From UBA2160 sp964588665 (GTDB lineage: Bacteria > Chloroflexota > Dehalococcoidia > Lucifugimonadales > UBA1123): a stretch of 34,891 nt of DNA. The notes below the pieces were generated by a model. The model was not told where the DNA came from. It did not search any database and worked only from the letters and a program-made list of their open reading frames with translations. Made by a program: the position numbers and the translations under genes. Shown here piece after piece: positions 1 to 7,818 of the stretch. The stretch spans positions 1 to 34,891 of the forward strand of contig CAZPQQ010000033.1 in assembly GCA_964588665.1 (NCBI GenBank), written 5' to 3'. Positions within the stretch are counted from its first letter, which is position 1. Every line of letters starts with the position of its first letter.

Positions 1-74
1 CGCAATCACTTTGAATGGTCCCAGGAGGGTTGTGAGACAGGCTCTTCAGGCCGAGTCTGACATTGCCTGGAGGT

Positions 75-143
75 GGCTTGGCCGTGAACGGCCCGAGCAC
101 CGGTGTGGTGGCGACAAGGTGGCCTCGGCCTTCAGACCGAGCC
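75..143. repeat. Degenerate copy of paired-hairpin repeat (inverted)
   Basis: This stretch resembles the reverse complement of the two repeats at 3565-3618 and 3642-3697. It has the same order of a TGAA-loop hairpin (GGCCG-TGAA-CGGCC), the linker core GAGCACCGG, and a TTCA-loop hairpin whose stem carries a mismatch. About ten extra bases sit in the linker. It begins just after the pdhC stop, so it could act as an mRNA 3' end structure for the PDH operon. There is no U-run, so a classical terminator is not supported. Confidence 0.6.
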
Positions 144-157
144 TGGTGGCGACGCCG

Positions 158-1504
158 CTAAACCAGCATCCCGAGCGGGCTTTCGAGCAGGCGCTTCACT
201 TCGTTGACGAACTGAGCGCCCTCGGCGCCGTCCACGATGCGGTGGTCCCCGGAGAGGGTCACCGTCATGACCTCGGAGACGACCACCTGGTCGTCGCGGA
301 CCACGGGCTGCTTGCGGACTGCTCCGACGGCGAGGACCGCGGTTTGCGGCGGCATGATGATCGCAACGAAATTGGAGACGCCGAACATCCCGAGGTTGCT
401 CACGGCGAAGGTTCCGCCCGCGTACTCCTGCGGCCGCAGCGTACCGCTGCCGGCGCGCTCCGCGAGGTCTCGACTGGCTTGGGCGAGTTCTTTGAGCGAC
501 TTCTCGCCGCAGTCCAGCATCGCCGGGACTATCAGGCCTTCCTCGATCGCGATTGCAACGCCGACGTTGATGGCGTCGTTTTCCTGGATGCCTTCTTCGT
601 GGTAGTAGGAGTTGAACTTCGGGTATACCTTCAACGAATGTACGCAGGCGCGGATGATCAGGTCGTTGACAGTGACACGCACGCCCTCATCGGCCAAGGT
701 TTGGTTGATCTGCTGGCGGAGCGCCATAGCCTGGCTCATGTCGATGTCGGTCGTGACGTAGAAGTGAGGTTTTTCGCTCTTGCTGCGCACGGTGACGCGC
801 GCGATCTGCTGCCTCATGCGCGAGAGCGGAATCAGGCCGCCAGCGGGTTCGGCTTCGATCTCCGCTTCCGGCGTGACAGGTTCAAGCGTTGCGGGAGGCG
901 GCTCCGGCGTAGGCAGAACTCCGACCTCAACCTCGGGATCCGGGGCGGCAAGCACGTCCTCTTTGACGATGCGCCCGCCGGGACCGGTGCCGTCCACGGT
1001 AGCGAGATCGATTCCGCGCTCCTCGGCGATCTTGCGCGCCGCAGGGGTGGCGAATGTCCGCCTGTCGTCCGTTGATTGCGCGACCTCTTGGCCGCCGTTG
1101 GTCGACGGCGCGTGCGCAGGAGCCTCCAGTGGGATCGCGACGCTCTCCGGTTCGGATTCGGCAACAGGCTCGGTCTGGGCTTCAACCTCCGGTTCGGCAG
1201 GCGTGTCTGACGCTTCGTCGGCAGGGGAGGGCGCATCGGTCGGAGCGGGATCGACGGGAGCTTCGCCCGCCGCGCCTACGACGGCTATGACCTGTCCCAC
1301 CGGCACCACGGTCCCCTCTGGCGCCACGATCCGGTGCAGGATGCCAGCGGTATAGGACTCGAACTCCACGACCGCCTTGTCCGTCTCGATCTCCGCGATC
1401 GGCTCGCCCAACTCTACGCTGGCGCCCTCGTCCTTGAGCCATCGGACGACGGTGCCTTCCTGCATGTCGTAACCCATCTGGGGCATGGTGAGGTCAGTGG
1501 CCAT
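158..1504 (-). CDS. pdhC: Dihydrolipoamide acetyltransferase, E2 of pyruvate dehydrogenase-type complex
   Basis: The 448-residue protein has the full E2 layout. An N-terminal lipoyl domain (about 1-77) has the lipoylated lysine K43 in ETDKA. An Ala/Pro/Glu-rich linker follows. A peripheral subunit-binding domain (about 150-187) contains TPAARKIAEERGID and GTGPGGRIVKEDV. A second linker leads to the catalytic acyltransferase domain (about 223-448), with the active-site H421 and D425 in HRIVDG near the end. It forms the core that moves acetyl groups from E1 to CoA. It is the last gene of the lpdA-pdhA-pdhB-pdhC run and starts 11 bases after pdhB. A branched-chain or acetoin complex E2 is possible, because these families are hard to separate by eye. 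Confidence 0.95.
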   Translation of the reverse strand: MATDLTMPQMGYDMQEGTVVRWLKDEGASVELGEPIAEIETDKAVVEFESYTAGILHRIVAPEGTVVPVGQVIAVVGAAGEAPVDPAPTDAPSPADEASDTPAEPEVEAQTEPVAESEPESVAIPLEAPAHAPSTNGGQEVAQSTDDRRTFATPAARKIAEERGIDLATVDGTGPGGRIVKEDVLAAPDPEVEVGVLPTPEPPPATLEPVTPEAEIEAEPAGGLIPLSRMRQQIARVTVRSKSEKPHFYVTTDIDMSQAMALRQQINQTLADEGVRVTVNDLIIRACVHSLKVYPKFNSYYHEEGIQENDAINVGVAIAIEEGLIVPAMLDCGEKSLKELAQASRDLAERAGSGTLRPQEYAGGTFAVSNLGMFGVSNFVAIIMPPQTAVLAVGAVRKQPVVRDDQVVVSEVMTVTLSGDHRIVDGAEGAQFVNEVKRLLESPLGMLV

Positions 1505-1515
1505 TGGGAACCCCC

Positions 1516-2493
1516 TTACAGGCCCAGTTGCTTTTCGATCGATTGTAGAACCCGCTCGGCATTGGGTATCGTCGCCGCCTCGAGTGTTCCGTTGTACGGC
1601 GTTGGAACGTCGGCGCCGCCAACCCGGACGACCGGCCCGTCGAGGTAGTCGAACGCCTGCTCTTGGATCGAGCTGGCGATCTCTCCGGCAAACCCGCCCG
1701 TTTTCCAGGTCTCCTCGACCACGACGGCCCGGCCGGTCTTCTTGACAGATTCGACCACCGTGTCCATGTCCAACGGCCGAAGCGTGCGGAGGTCGATCAC
1801 CTCGGCCTCTTTGCCGCGCTCGGCCACCAGATCGGCGGCCTGAATGGCTATGTGCGCCATGCGTCCGTACGCCACTAGCGTGATGTCATTCCCGGAGCGC
1901 GTCACGTTTGCTTCGCCGAACGGCACGTCGTAATACTCAGACGGAACCTCGCCACGAGAGCCGTAGAGCAGCGCGTGCTCCGCGAATATGATCGGATTCA
2001 AGTCTTTACGGGCCGTCCTGAGCAGGCCCAGCGCATCGTAGGGCGTCGATGGAACCGCGACCTTGAGTCCGGGCACCGAAGCGTACCAACCCTCGAAGCT
2101 CTGGGAGTGCGTTGCCGCGAGTTGCGCGCCGCCACCGGTGACCGTTCGGATGATCATCGGCACCTTGAACTGGCCGTTGGACATGTAAGGCAGCTTGGCC
2201 GCGTGGTTGATGATCTGGTCCATGGCCAGCAGCGAGAAATTGATGGTCATTATCTCGACGATGGGTTTCAGGCCGGCGAGGGCCGCCCCGACCGCCGCTC
2301 CGACGAAACCCGATTCCGAGATGGGCGTGTCGCGGATCCGTCTCGGGCCGTACTTCTCGAGGAACCCTCGGGTGACCGCGTAGGCGCCGTCGTAAGCGCC
2401 TATGTCCTCGCCCATGAGGAGTACGTTGTCGTCCTCTTCAATCGCCTCACGCAAACCTTGCGCGATGGCCTCCCTGAGTATCATCTCTGCCAA
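1516..2493 (-). CDS. pdhB: Pyruvate dehydrogenase-type E1 component, beta subunit
   Basis: The 325-residue protein has the normal length for an E1 beta subunit. GEDIG near residues 28-32 and ISESGFVGAAVGAA near 58-71 are characteristic of the family's thiamine diphosphate-binding pyrimidine domain. The C-terminal half is the transketolase C-like domain (LVAYGRMAHIA, VIDLRTLRPLD, VVVEETWKTGGF). It pairs with the alpha subunit encoded 15 bases upstream to decarboxylate a 2-oxo acid and acylate the E2 lipoyl arm. The close spacing to pdhA and pdhC indicates co-transcription. Pyruvate is the likely substrate, but acetoin or branched-chain oxo acids cannot be excluded from sequence alone. Confidence 0.95.
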   Translation of the reverse strand: MAEMILREAIAQGLREAIEEDDNVLLMGEDIGAYDGAYAVTRGFLEKYGPRRIRDTPISESGFVGAAVGAALAGLKPIVEIMTINFSLLAMDQIINHAAKLPYMSNGQFKVPMIIRTVTGGGAQLAATHSQSFEGWYASVPGLKVAVPSTPYDALGLLRTARKDLNPIIFAEHALLYGSRGEVPSEYYDVPFGEANVTRSGNDITLVAYGRMAHIAIQAADLVAERGKEAEVIDLRTLRPLDMDTVVESVKKTGRAVVVEETWKTGGFAGEIASSIQEQAFDYLDGPVVRVGGADVPTPYNGTLEAATIPNAERVLQSIEKQLGL

Positions 2494-2508
2494 GGGAACG
2501 CTCCCGTG

Positions 2509-3483
2509 CTATGAGTAGATGTTGTCGAAAAGGGTGTCCATGTCGGGCTCCGGGCTGTTGAGCGCGAACTGAATTGCCTCTTCGATGGTTGTGGCGACTT
2601 CGGCGTCGATTTCGGCGAATTCATCGTCGGTGATAAGACCCTCGCCTCGGGCGAACGCCTTGAACTGCTCGATGGGATCGCCGACTCGCCACTCATCGAC
2701 TTCGGCCGTCTCACGATACGCGACCGGGTCCGCCATCGAATGGCCGCGGTACCGGTACGTCATCGCTTCCACGAACACCGGGCCGCCGACGTCGTGGATG
2801 CGCTCGGTTGCCTCGGCTGTTGCCTGACGGACTGCCATGAGGTCCATACCGTCGACCTGGACCGCGGGAATTTTGTAGTGATCGGCGACCTTGTATATGT
2901 CGCGTCCCGCCGCGTGGGTGCGGTCCACGTGAGTGCCCATTCCGTAGAGGTTGTTCTCCAAGAAGAAGATCACCGGCAACTTCCAGACCGATGCCAGGTT
3001 CAGCGACTCGTGGAACTCGCCCTCGTTGACCGCGCCATCCCCAAAGAAGCACAGCACGACGCCGTTCTCGCCTTTGTGCTGGATTGCCAGGGCAAGGCCC
3101 ACCGCGATGGGAATCTGTCCGGCGACGATGGCGTGGCCGCCCATGAAGTTGAGCTTGGCGTCGAACAGGTGCATCGAGCCACCCTTGCCGCCGCTGCTGC
3201 CGGTGGCCTTCCCGCACAACTCGGCCATGGCCACATTCGGGTCCATGCCCCGAGCGAGGGCGTGGCCGTGGTCGCGATAGTGGCCGATCACGTAATCGTC
3301 CGGCCCCAGCGTGGAGACGGCCCCGACTGCGATGGCCTCTTCGCCGATGTACAAATGCAAAAAACCTCGGATGTGGCTCTGCATGTACAGTCGGGCGGCG
3401 GCCTCCTCGAAACGGCGGATGAGCACCATTTGCCGGTAGAGCCCGCCCACCTCACTCTTTTCGATATTCGGCGCCAACTTCAT
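2509..3483 (-). CDS. pdhA: Pyruvate dehydrogenase-type E1 component, alpha subunit
   Basis: I start this 324-residue protein at the ATG at 3483. It has GAGGT just upstream, and family similarity begins there (LYRQMVLIRRFEEAAARLY). The frame stays open to 3663, but that extension would translate the hairpin repeats and looks spurious. The thiamine diphosphate/Mg motif is present: GDG at 148-150 followed by NN at 177-178. YIGEEAIAVG and GGKGGSMH are typical of the alpha subunits of pyruvate and acetoin dehydrogenases. A 246-base spacer holding two repeat copies separates it from lpdA. Confidence 0.95.
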   Translation of the reverse strand: MKLAPNIEKSEVGGLYRQMVLIRRFEEAAARLYMQSHIRGFLHLYIGEEAIAVGAVSTLGPDDYVIGHYRDHGHALARGMDPNVAMAELCGKATGSSGGKGGSMHLFDAKLNFMGGHAIVAGQIPIAVGLALAIQHKGENGVVLCFFGDGAVNEGEFHESLNLASVWKLPVIFFLENNLYGMGTHVDRTHAAGRDIYKVADHYKIPAVQVDGMDLMAVRQATAEATERIHDVGGPVFVEAMTYRYRGHSMADPVAYRETAEVDEWRVGDPIEQFKAFARGEGLITDDEFAEIDAEVATTIEEAIQFALNSPEPDMDTLFDNIYS

Positions 3484-3564
3484 AGCTGACCTCTGTGATC
3501 TACGACCGCGGACACGTTTCCGAGTCGCACGATGATCATGTTGTGTTGTGTTTGTAATTGTGGA

Positions 3565-3618
3565 TCGGCCTGAAGGCCGAGACCACCCGTACCGGTGCTC
3601 TGGCCCTTCAGGGCCAAG
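3565..3618. repeat. Paired-hairpin repeat, copy 1
   Basis: The element has a perfect stem-loop TCGGCC-TGAA-GGCCGA, a linker of about 20 bases, then a second perfect stem-loop TGGCCC-TTCA-GGGCCA. The loop sequences are each other's reverse complement. It is followed by a nearly identical copy with a 77-base period. It lies in the lpdA-pdhA spacer, so it would be transcribed in the operon mRNA. The layout resembles bacterial REP/BIME elements, but the family is unknown to me. Confidence 0.85.
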
Positions 3619-3641
3619 TCTGGTTTTCCCTACGACCACGG

Positions 3642-3697
3642 TCGGCCTGAAGGCCGAGACCACCCGTATCGGTGCTCTGGCCCTTCAGGGCCAAGCC
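3642..3697. repeat. Paired-hairpin repeat, copy 2
   Basis: This is a nearly exact direct copy of the element at 3565-3618, with one C-to-T difference in the linker before GGTGCTC. Both hairpin stems and the TGAA and TTCA loops are intact. It ends 32 bases before the lpdA stop codon's outer edge at 3730, so in the mRNA it lies just downstream of lpdA. Confidence 0.85.
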
Positions 3698-3729
3698 TAA
3701 TCACGACCACGTGAACAACAGAGGCGCAT

Positions 3730-5112
3730 TCAGACGTGAATCGCCTCGCCCTGAGCCGCCAGGGCAGCCTCCTTGATCGTCTCGGAGATCGACGGGTGCG
3801 GATGAACCAGCCAGCCGAGCTCCGCGGTCGTGCCTTCAAGCAGCCGCGTCATCGCCAGCTCGCCCAGCAGCTCTGTCACCTCGACCCCGATCATGTGGCC
3901 GCCCAGAATCTCGCCGATCTCTTCATCGACCACTAGCTTCACGAATCCTTCGGACGCCCCGAGGGCCAACGCTTTGCCGCTGGCGATGAACGGGAACTTG
4001 CCGATCTTGACCGCATGGCCCTGCTCGATGGCTTGGGCCTCGGTCAGGCCGAAGCTGGCGACCTGAGGCTTGCAATAGATCGCCCTGGGCATCAGCGCGT
4101 AGTCGAGCTCCGGCGGATCCAAACCCGCGATGGTCTCGACGGCGGCGACGCCCTGCGCCGACGCCACGTGAGCCAGCAGCAGCTTGCCCGTGACGTCTCC
4201 GATGGCGTACACGTTGGCGACGTTGGTCTGCATCCTCTCGTCTATTTGGATGAACCCGCGGTCGGTTTCGATTCCCGCGGCATCCAATCCGATGTTATCA
4301 ATGTTGCCCTGAACTCCGACAGCCACCAAAACGCGGTCACAGTCGATGGTCGAGGCGGCACCGTCTGCCGTCACCAACACGTGTGCCTCGTCGCCGGTCA
4401 CCGTAATGCCGTCGACAGTCGCGCCGGTCATGAAATTGATGCCCTGACGGCGAAAAGATCGCTGCAACTGTGCGCTGATCTCGGCGTCTTCGTTCGGGAT
4501 GAGGCTCGGAAGCAGCTCGACGATGGTCACTTCGGCGCCGTAGGTGTTCCAGATGTGGGCGAACTCGCAGCCCGTCGCGCCGCCGCCCACGATCACCACA
4601 CGCTCGGGGACCTCTCGCGACTCGATCGCCTCGCGGCTCGTGATCACGATCCTGCCGTCGATGGGAAGCGACGCTATATTGCGCTGTCGTGCTCCGGTGG
4701 CGATGATGATGTTGTCCGCGGTCAACCGCCGTCCGCTGTCGGTGATCTCGACGGTCGATGCGTCAACCAGCTTGCCGTTGCCCTGAACGTGCTCGACGTT
4801 GTTCTTCTTGAGGAGCATTCCGACGCCGCGCGTCAGACGACCGACCACCTCGCGGCTTCGGTCGACTGCTTTGCCGTAATCGGACTCGACGTTGCCGACG
4901 CTAATGCCGTAGTCGTCGGCGTGCTGAACCAGATCGAGGACCTCAGCGTTTCGGAGCAGCGCCTTGGACGGGATGCAGCCCCAGTTCAGGCACACGCCGC
5001 CGAGGGCGTCCCGCTCGACGAGGGCGGTCCGCAATCCAAGCTGCCCGGCGCGTATCGCCGCAACATAACCGCCCGGCCCAGACCCCAGCACAATAACGTC
5101 GTAATCTGACAA
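3730..5112 (-). CDS. lpdA: Dihydrolipoamide dehydrogenase (E3)
   Basis: This flavoprotein re-oxidises the dihydrolipoyl arm of E2 and passes electrons to NAD+. I choose the TTG at 5112, giving 460 residues. A GAGGT lies six bases upstream, and the protein then begins directly with the family N-terminus (SDYDVIVLGSGPGG). An upstream ATG at 5175 would add 21 unrelated residues. The FAD-binding GSGPGG is at 10-15 and the redox-active disulfide is C41/C46 in CLNWGC. The NAD-binding motif VIVGGGATGCEFA and the second FAD motif VYAIGDVTG follow. The C-terminal HPHPSISE carries the catalytic His-Glu pair. It is the first gene of the PDH operon. Confidence 0.95.
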   Translation of the reverse strand: MSDYDVIVLGSGPGGYVAAIRAGQLGLRTALVERDALGGVCLNWGCIPSKALLRNAEVLDLVQHADDYGISVGNVESDYGKAVDRSREVVGRLTRGVGMLLKKNNVEHVQGNGKLVDASTVEITDSGRRLTADNIIIATGARQRNIASLPIDGRIVITSREAIESREVPERVVIVGGGATGCEFAHIWNTYGAEVTIVELLPSLIPNEDAEISAQLQRSFRRQGINFMTGATVDGITVTGDEAHVLVTADGAASTIDCDRVLVAVGVQGNIDNIGLDAAGIETDRGFIQIDERMQTNVANVYAIGDVTGKLLLAHVASAQGVAAVETIAGLDPPELDYALMPRAIYCKPQVASFGLTEAQAIEQGHAVKIGKFPFIASGKALALGASEGFVKLVVDEEIGEILGGHMIGVEVTELLGELAMTRLLEGTTAELGWLVHPHPSISETIKEAALAAQGEAIHV

Positions 5113-5385
5113 ACGGCAACCTCGGAAAGCAACAGGATTGTCGGCGCCGCCACCCCTGATCAACGCCAATTTCAATTCTACACCATCGCTCAGTCACGGT
5201 AGTAGGATAGCGAGGGTCACGTTTCCAGCAGCTACCGCACATCGACGGTCGATTACACCGCCCAATAACACCGTTCGCCCTGAGCCTGTCGAAGGGTCGC
5301 CACCGCACTGGCTAGCCCGTCCCTTACGTCCCTACAGTCCCTTGAGTCCCTTCGCATGCCTCTCACGCGTACGCGCGCTCGCGCC
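5113..5385. other. Spacer between lpdA and tRNA-Phe
   Basis: No gene is visible here. The stretch must hold the PDH operon promoter for the minus strand, but I found no convincing -35/-10 pair. It contains the short dispersed palindrome at 5272-5297. Around 5319-5354 there is a run of near-repeats of GTCCCTT. Confidence 0.5.
5272..5297. repeat. Short dispersed repeat (CCCTGAGCCTGTCGAAGGG type)
   Basis: The core CCCTGAGCCTGTCGAAGGG has partly complementary ends. From memory, this sequence type is scattered through many environmental bacterial genomes. A related but interrupted version is at 32617-32670 in this window. Its function is unknown. Confidence 0.6.
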
Positions 5386-5415
5386 TTGACATCGGCTTTG
5401 CCATCCGCCTACCAT
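5386..5415 (+). promoter_or_regulatory. Sigma70-type promoter of tRNA-Phe
   Basis: A perfect -35 box TTGACA (5386-5391) and a -10 box TACCAT (5410-5415) are separated by 18 bases. The predicted transcription start falls a few bases before the tRNA at 5426. It probably also drives tRNA-Gly. Confidence 0.75.
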
Positions 5416-5425
5416 ATTTCTAGGA

Positions 5426-5498
<73 letters not shown>

Positions 5499-5563
5499 CC
5501 GGAGCCGGCCCACGGCGGCGTCACGAGCACCCCTCGGACGCGTCATGGACGCCCGGAATGCGA

Positions 5564-5638
5564 GCGGGAGTAGCTCAGTGGTAGAGCACTTCCTTGCCAA
5601 GGAAGATGTCGGGGGTTCAAATCCCCTCTCCCGCTCCA
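5564..5638 (+). tRNA. tRNA-Gly (anticodon GCC)
   Basis: The cloverleaf has acceptor stem GCGGGAG/CTCCCGC, an anticodon loop with GCC inside the stem pair CTTCC/GGAAG, and T arm GGGGG-TTCAAAT-CCCCT (its outermost pair is G-U). The discriminator base T at 5635 is followed by an encoded CCA at 5636-5638, unlike the tRNA-Phe 65 bases upstream. The two are probably transcribed together. Confidence 0.97.
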
Positions 5639-5775
5639 ATTCCTGCATCGTCGCCCCGGTCCTACGCGATCCCGCACACTCAGACTTGGCCGTTCCACGC
5701 CTGGATTGCAACGCGCCGACGGTGATACCATCTCCGCGACACCAGCGCCCATCCAGTGCAACGAGACGATAGCCC

Positions 5776-6354
5776 GTGGACCAGCTTGATAACCAGACTG
5801 TCCAGATAGTCATCGGTGTAGTCGCCGTACTCGTAGTGTTCGCGCTGCTCGGGCACATGCTTCGGCGCAAGCCCAAGAGATCGAAGTCGAACAACAGGCG
5901 ACGCAGCACTGGCCGCGTGTCGGATCGTCGATCCCAGGGCAGGGGAGGGAGATCCACGCGGCAGTCGTCCGACGACTGGCTGGACCTGGCGCAGCGAGCC
6001 AAAGTGAAACCGGCGCGCAGCCTCGACCGAGAGGTTAGTCGCGTCGCGAAAGCCTCTCCGGGCGCATCGATACCGCTCGCGTGGGGACCCGTCGAGCAAC
6101 GGATCGAACGAGCAGCCGAACGACTCGGCGCCGACCCGGATGACCTCGACTCGACCGTCGATCAACTGCGATACCTCGAATCCAACAGCCGCCTGAGCGA
6201 CGAGCAAGCCAACCTGCTGCACAGGATGCGCCAACTCCGCAACCGCGCCGCCCACGGCGACCTGTCCTCCGATGAGCTCGACCGTGCCGCCGCCCAGGCC
6301 TACGGTCGAGTCGCCAAATCACTGACCGGCACGCTCGACAAGCTCAAGCGCTGA
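5776..6354 (+). CDS. Membrane-anchored protein with RNRAAH (HEPN-like) motif
   Basis: I do not recognise a named family. The 192-residue protein starts at a GTG. It has one N-terminal transmembrane helix (about 9-27, VQIVIGVVAVLVVFALLGH), then a strongly basic Arg/Ser-rich linker (about 30-65), and a predicted helical cytoplasmic domain (about 98-190). The domain contains R155-N-R-A-A-H160, which fits the R-x4-6-H pattern of HEPN ribonuclease folds and of DUF4145-like domains. RNase activity is not shown by this motif alone. No antitoxin-like partner lies beside it: the tRNA genes are upstream and an enolase-superfamily enzyme is downstream. Confidence 0.8.
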   Translation: MDQLDNQTVQIVIGVVAVLVVFALLGHMLRRKPKRSKSNNRRRSTGRVSDRRSQGRGGRSTRQSSDDWLDLAQRAKVKPARSLDREVSRVAKASPGASIPLAWGPVEQRIERAAERLGADPDDLDSTVDQLRYLESNSRLSDEQANLLHRMRQLRNRAAHGDLSSDELDRAAAQAYGRVAKSLTGTLDKLKR

Positions 6355-6365
6355 CAACATCCCTG

Positions 6366-6384
6366 ATCGGGCGCCGGACCCGAT
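6366..6384 (+). terminator. Possible stem-loop terminator
   Basis: ATCGGG and CCCGAT form a perfect six-base stem with a seven-base loop, 12 bases after the stop at 6354. There is no T-run behind it, so this is only a candidate for factor-dependent termination. Confidence 0.3.
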
Positions 6385-6412
6385 GACTGCAAACGGTCGC
6401 TGCTGATACAAT
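6383..6412 (+). promoter_or_regulatory. Candidate promoter of the enolase-superfamily gene
   Basis: ATGACT (four of six matches to the -35 consensus) lies 18 bases from TACAAT (five of six matches to the -10). The start codon at 6506 is about 90 bases downstream of the expected transcription start. It slightly overlaps the preceding hairpin. Confidence 0.35.
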
Positions 6413-6505
6413 TGCGCCCTCGATAGACATAGGAATGTCGTCCGAATAGCCAGCAATGGCGTTCGGGCGTGAGGAACTCGAAACGCACTTGAGGGAGATA
6501 CACCG

Positions 6506-7621
6506 ATGAAAGTAACATCAGTCGAAGCTACCACATGCGTCGTTCCGCTCGACAGCGGCATAGCGATCGCGACCAGGGCCGTAACGGAGCGCCACTACAC
6601 GCTGGTGCGCGTTCGGACCGACGCCGGAGTCGAGGGCATCGGCTTCTGCTACGGCGGCAACAGAGGCGGGAGCATCGCAACAGTGGCCGTTCGCGATCTG
6701 CTGGCGGACATCGTCGTGGGCCGCGACCCGCACCAGACCGAGGCCATCTGGGACTCGATGTTTCGCGAAGCCCTTCTGCAGGGCCGCAGGGGAGCGGTGC
6801 TCCGAGCGATCAGCGCCATCGACACCGCGCTGTGGGACATCAACTCTAAGGCGGCGGGACTGCCGCTGTACCAGTACCTCGGCGGCTATCGCGAGGGCAT
6901 GGTTCCCGCGTACGCGAGCGGCGGATACTACGCCGTGGGCAAGACTCCCGAAGACCTGGGCCTCGAGATGCAGAGCTACGTCGAGATGGGGTTCGACGCC
7001 GTCAAGATCAAGGTCGGCGGAGTTCCGCCCAAAGAGGACGCCGAGCGAGTGCGCGCCTCGAGAGAAGCCGTCGGTCCCGATGTTCCTCTCTTCCTGGACG
7101 CCAACAACGGCTGGCCCGACGCAACGACCGCGATCCAGGCCGTCCGTCTCTTCGAGGAGTACGACCCCGGCTGGATTGAGGAGCCGCTGATGCCCGACGA
7201 CATCCAGGGCCACGCCGAAGTGGCAGCCGCGACGAGCATACCCGTGGCGACCGGCGAGATCCACGCCACACGATGGGACTTCCAGGAGATCGTGGACAAG
7301 GGCGCCGCCGTCATCCTGCAAGCCGACGCCGGAGTCTGCGGAGGCGTCACCGAGTGGCGCAAGATCGCCGCCATGGCCGCGTCGAACAACCTCACGATGG
7401 CGCCCCACTGGCTCGCCGACCTCCATGTCCACATGGTCGGCTCGACCCCGAACTCAAGCTACGTCGAGTACTTCACCGACTTCAAAGTCCTCAACCTCGG
7501 CCGCCTCTTCGCCACCTCACTCGAAGTCGTCCCCGGCGGCCTAACCCTCCCCACAACTCTCGGCCTAGGCGTCGAACTCGACAATGATGCGGTCGCGCGG
7601 TTCTCGGACGGGTGGGCGTAG
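6506..7621 (+). CDS. Mandelate racemase/muconate lactonizing-type enolase-superfamily enzyme
   Basis: The 371-residue protein has the standard length, and GAGGGAG lies ahead of the ATG. An N-terminal capping domain (about 1-125) precedes the TIM-barrel. The barrel carries catalytic K167-I-K169, metal ligands D198 (LFLDANNGW), E225/E226 (WIEEP) and E251 (ATGEIHA), then D274 (LQADAG) and H301 (MAPHW). The KxK plus Asp/His arrangement is that of the mandelate racemase subgroup, which abstracts the alpha proton of a carboxylate, commonly a sugar acid in dehydratases. The substrate cannot be named from sequence. No transporter or aldolase gene is adjacent to help. Confidence 0.93.
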   Translation: MKVTSVEATTCVVPLDSGIAIATRAVTERHYTLVRVRTDAGVEGIGFCYGGNRGGSIATVAVRDLLADIVVGRDPHQTEAIWDSMFREALLQGRRGAVLRAISAIDTALWDINSKAAGLPLYQYLGGYREGMVPAYASGGYYAVGKTPEDLGLEMQSYVEMGFDAVKIKVGGVPPKEDAERVRASREAVGPDVPLFLDANNGWPDATTAIQAVRLFEEYDPGWIEEPLMPDDIQGHAEVAAATSIPVATGEIHATRWDFQEIVDKGAAVILQADAGVCGGVTEWRKIAAMAASNNLTMAPHWLADLHVHMVGSTPNSSYVEYFTDFKVLNLGRLFATSLEVVPGGLTLPTTLGLGVELDNDAVARFSDGWA

Positions 7622-7818
7622 GGGGGGCGCGGAGACAGAACGACACAGCATGGTTCGAAACCGGCGTTGATGAAAGGCCTGGCCCCCTCCAGTCAACGTC
7701 AACCTCGATCTCGTGGTCCGACTTCGGGCGTCGGGCATGTCGCGGGCGAAGATCGCGAGGGCACATTTACCCTTCGACAAGTTCGACGGAAAAACTGCAG
7801 GTCCAATTTGGCCACGAA

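Noticed and set aside
3484..3663. A 60-residue N-terminal extension of E1 alpha
   Set aside because: It would translate the hairpin repeats, has no homology, and a good ribosome binding site precedes the ATG at 3483.
4015..5109. A 364-codon plus-strand frame opposite lpdA
   Set aside because: It is antisense to a well-defined dihydrolipoamide dehydrogenase and shows no motif, signal or ribosome binding site.
5319..5354. Short GTCCCTT near-repeats as a possible CRISPR or iteron array
   Set aside because: The units are too short and irregular, with no spacer structure, cas genes or replication genes nearby.
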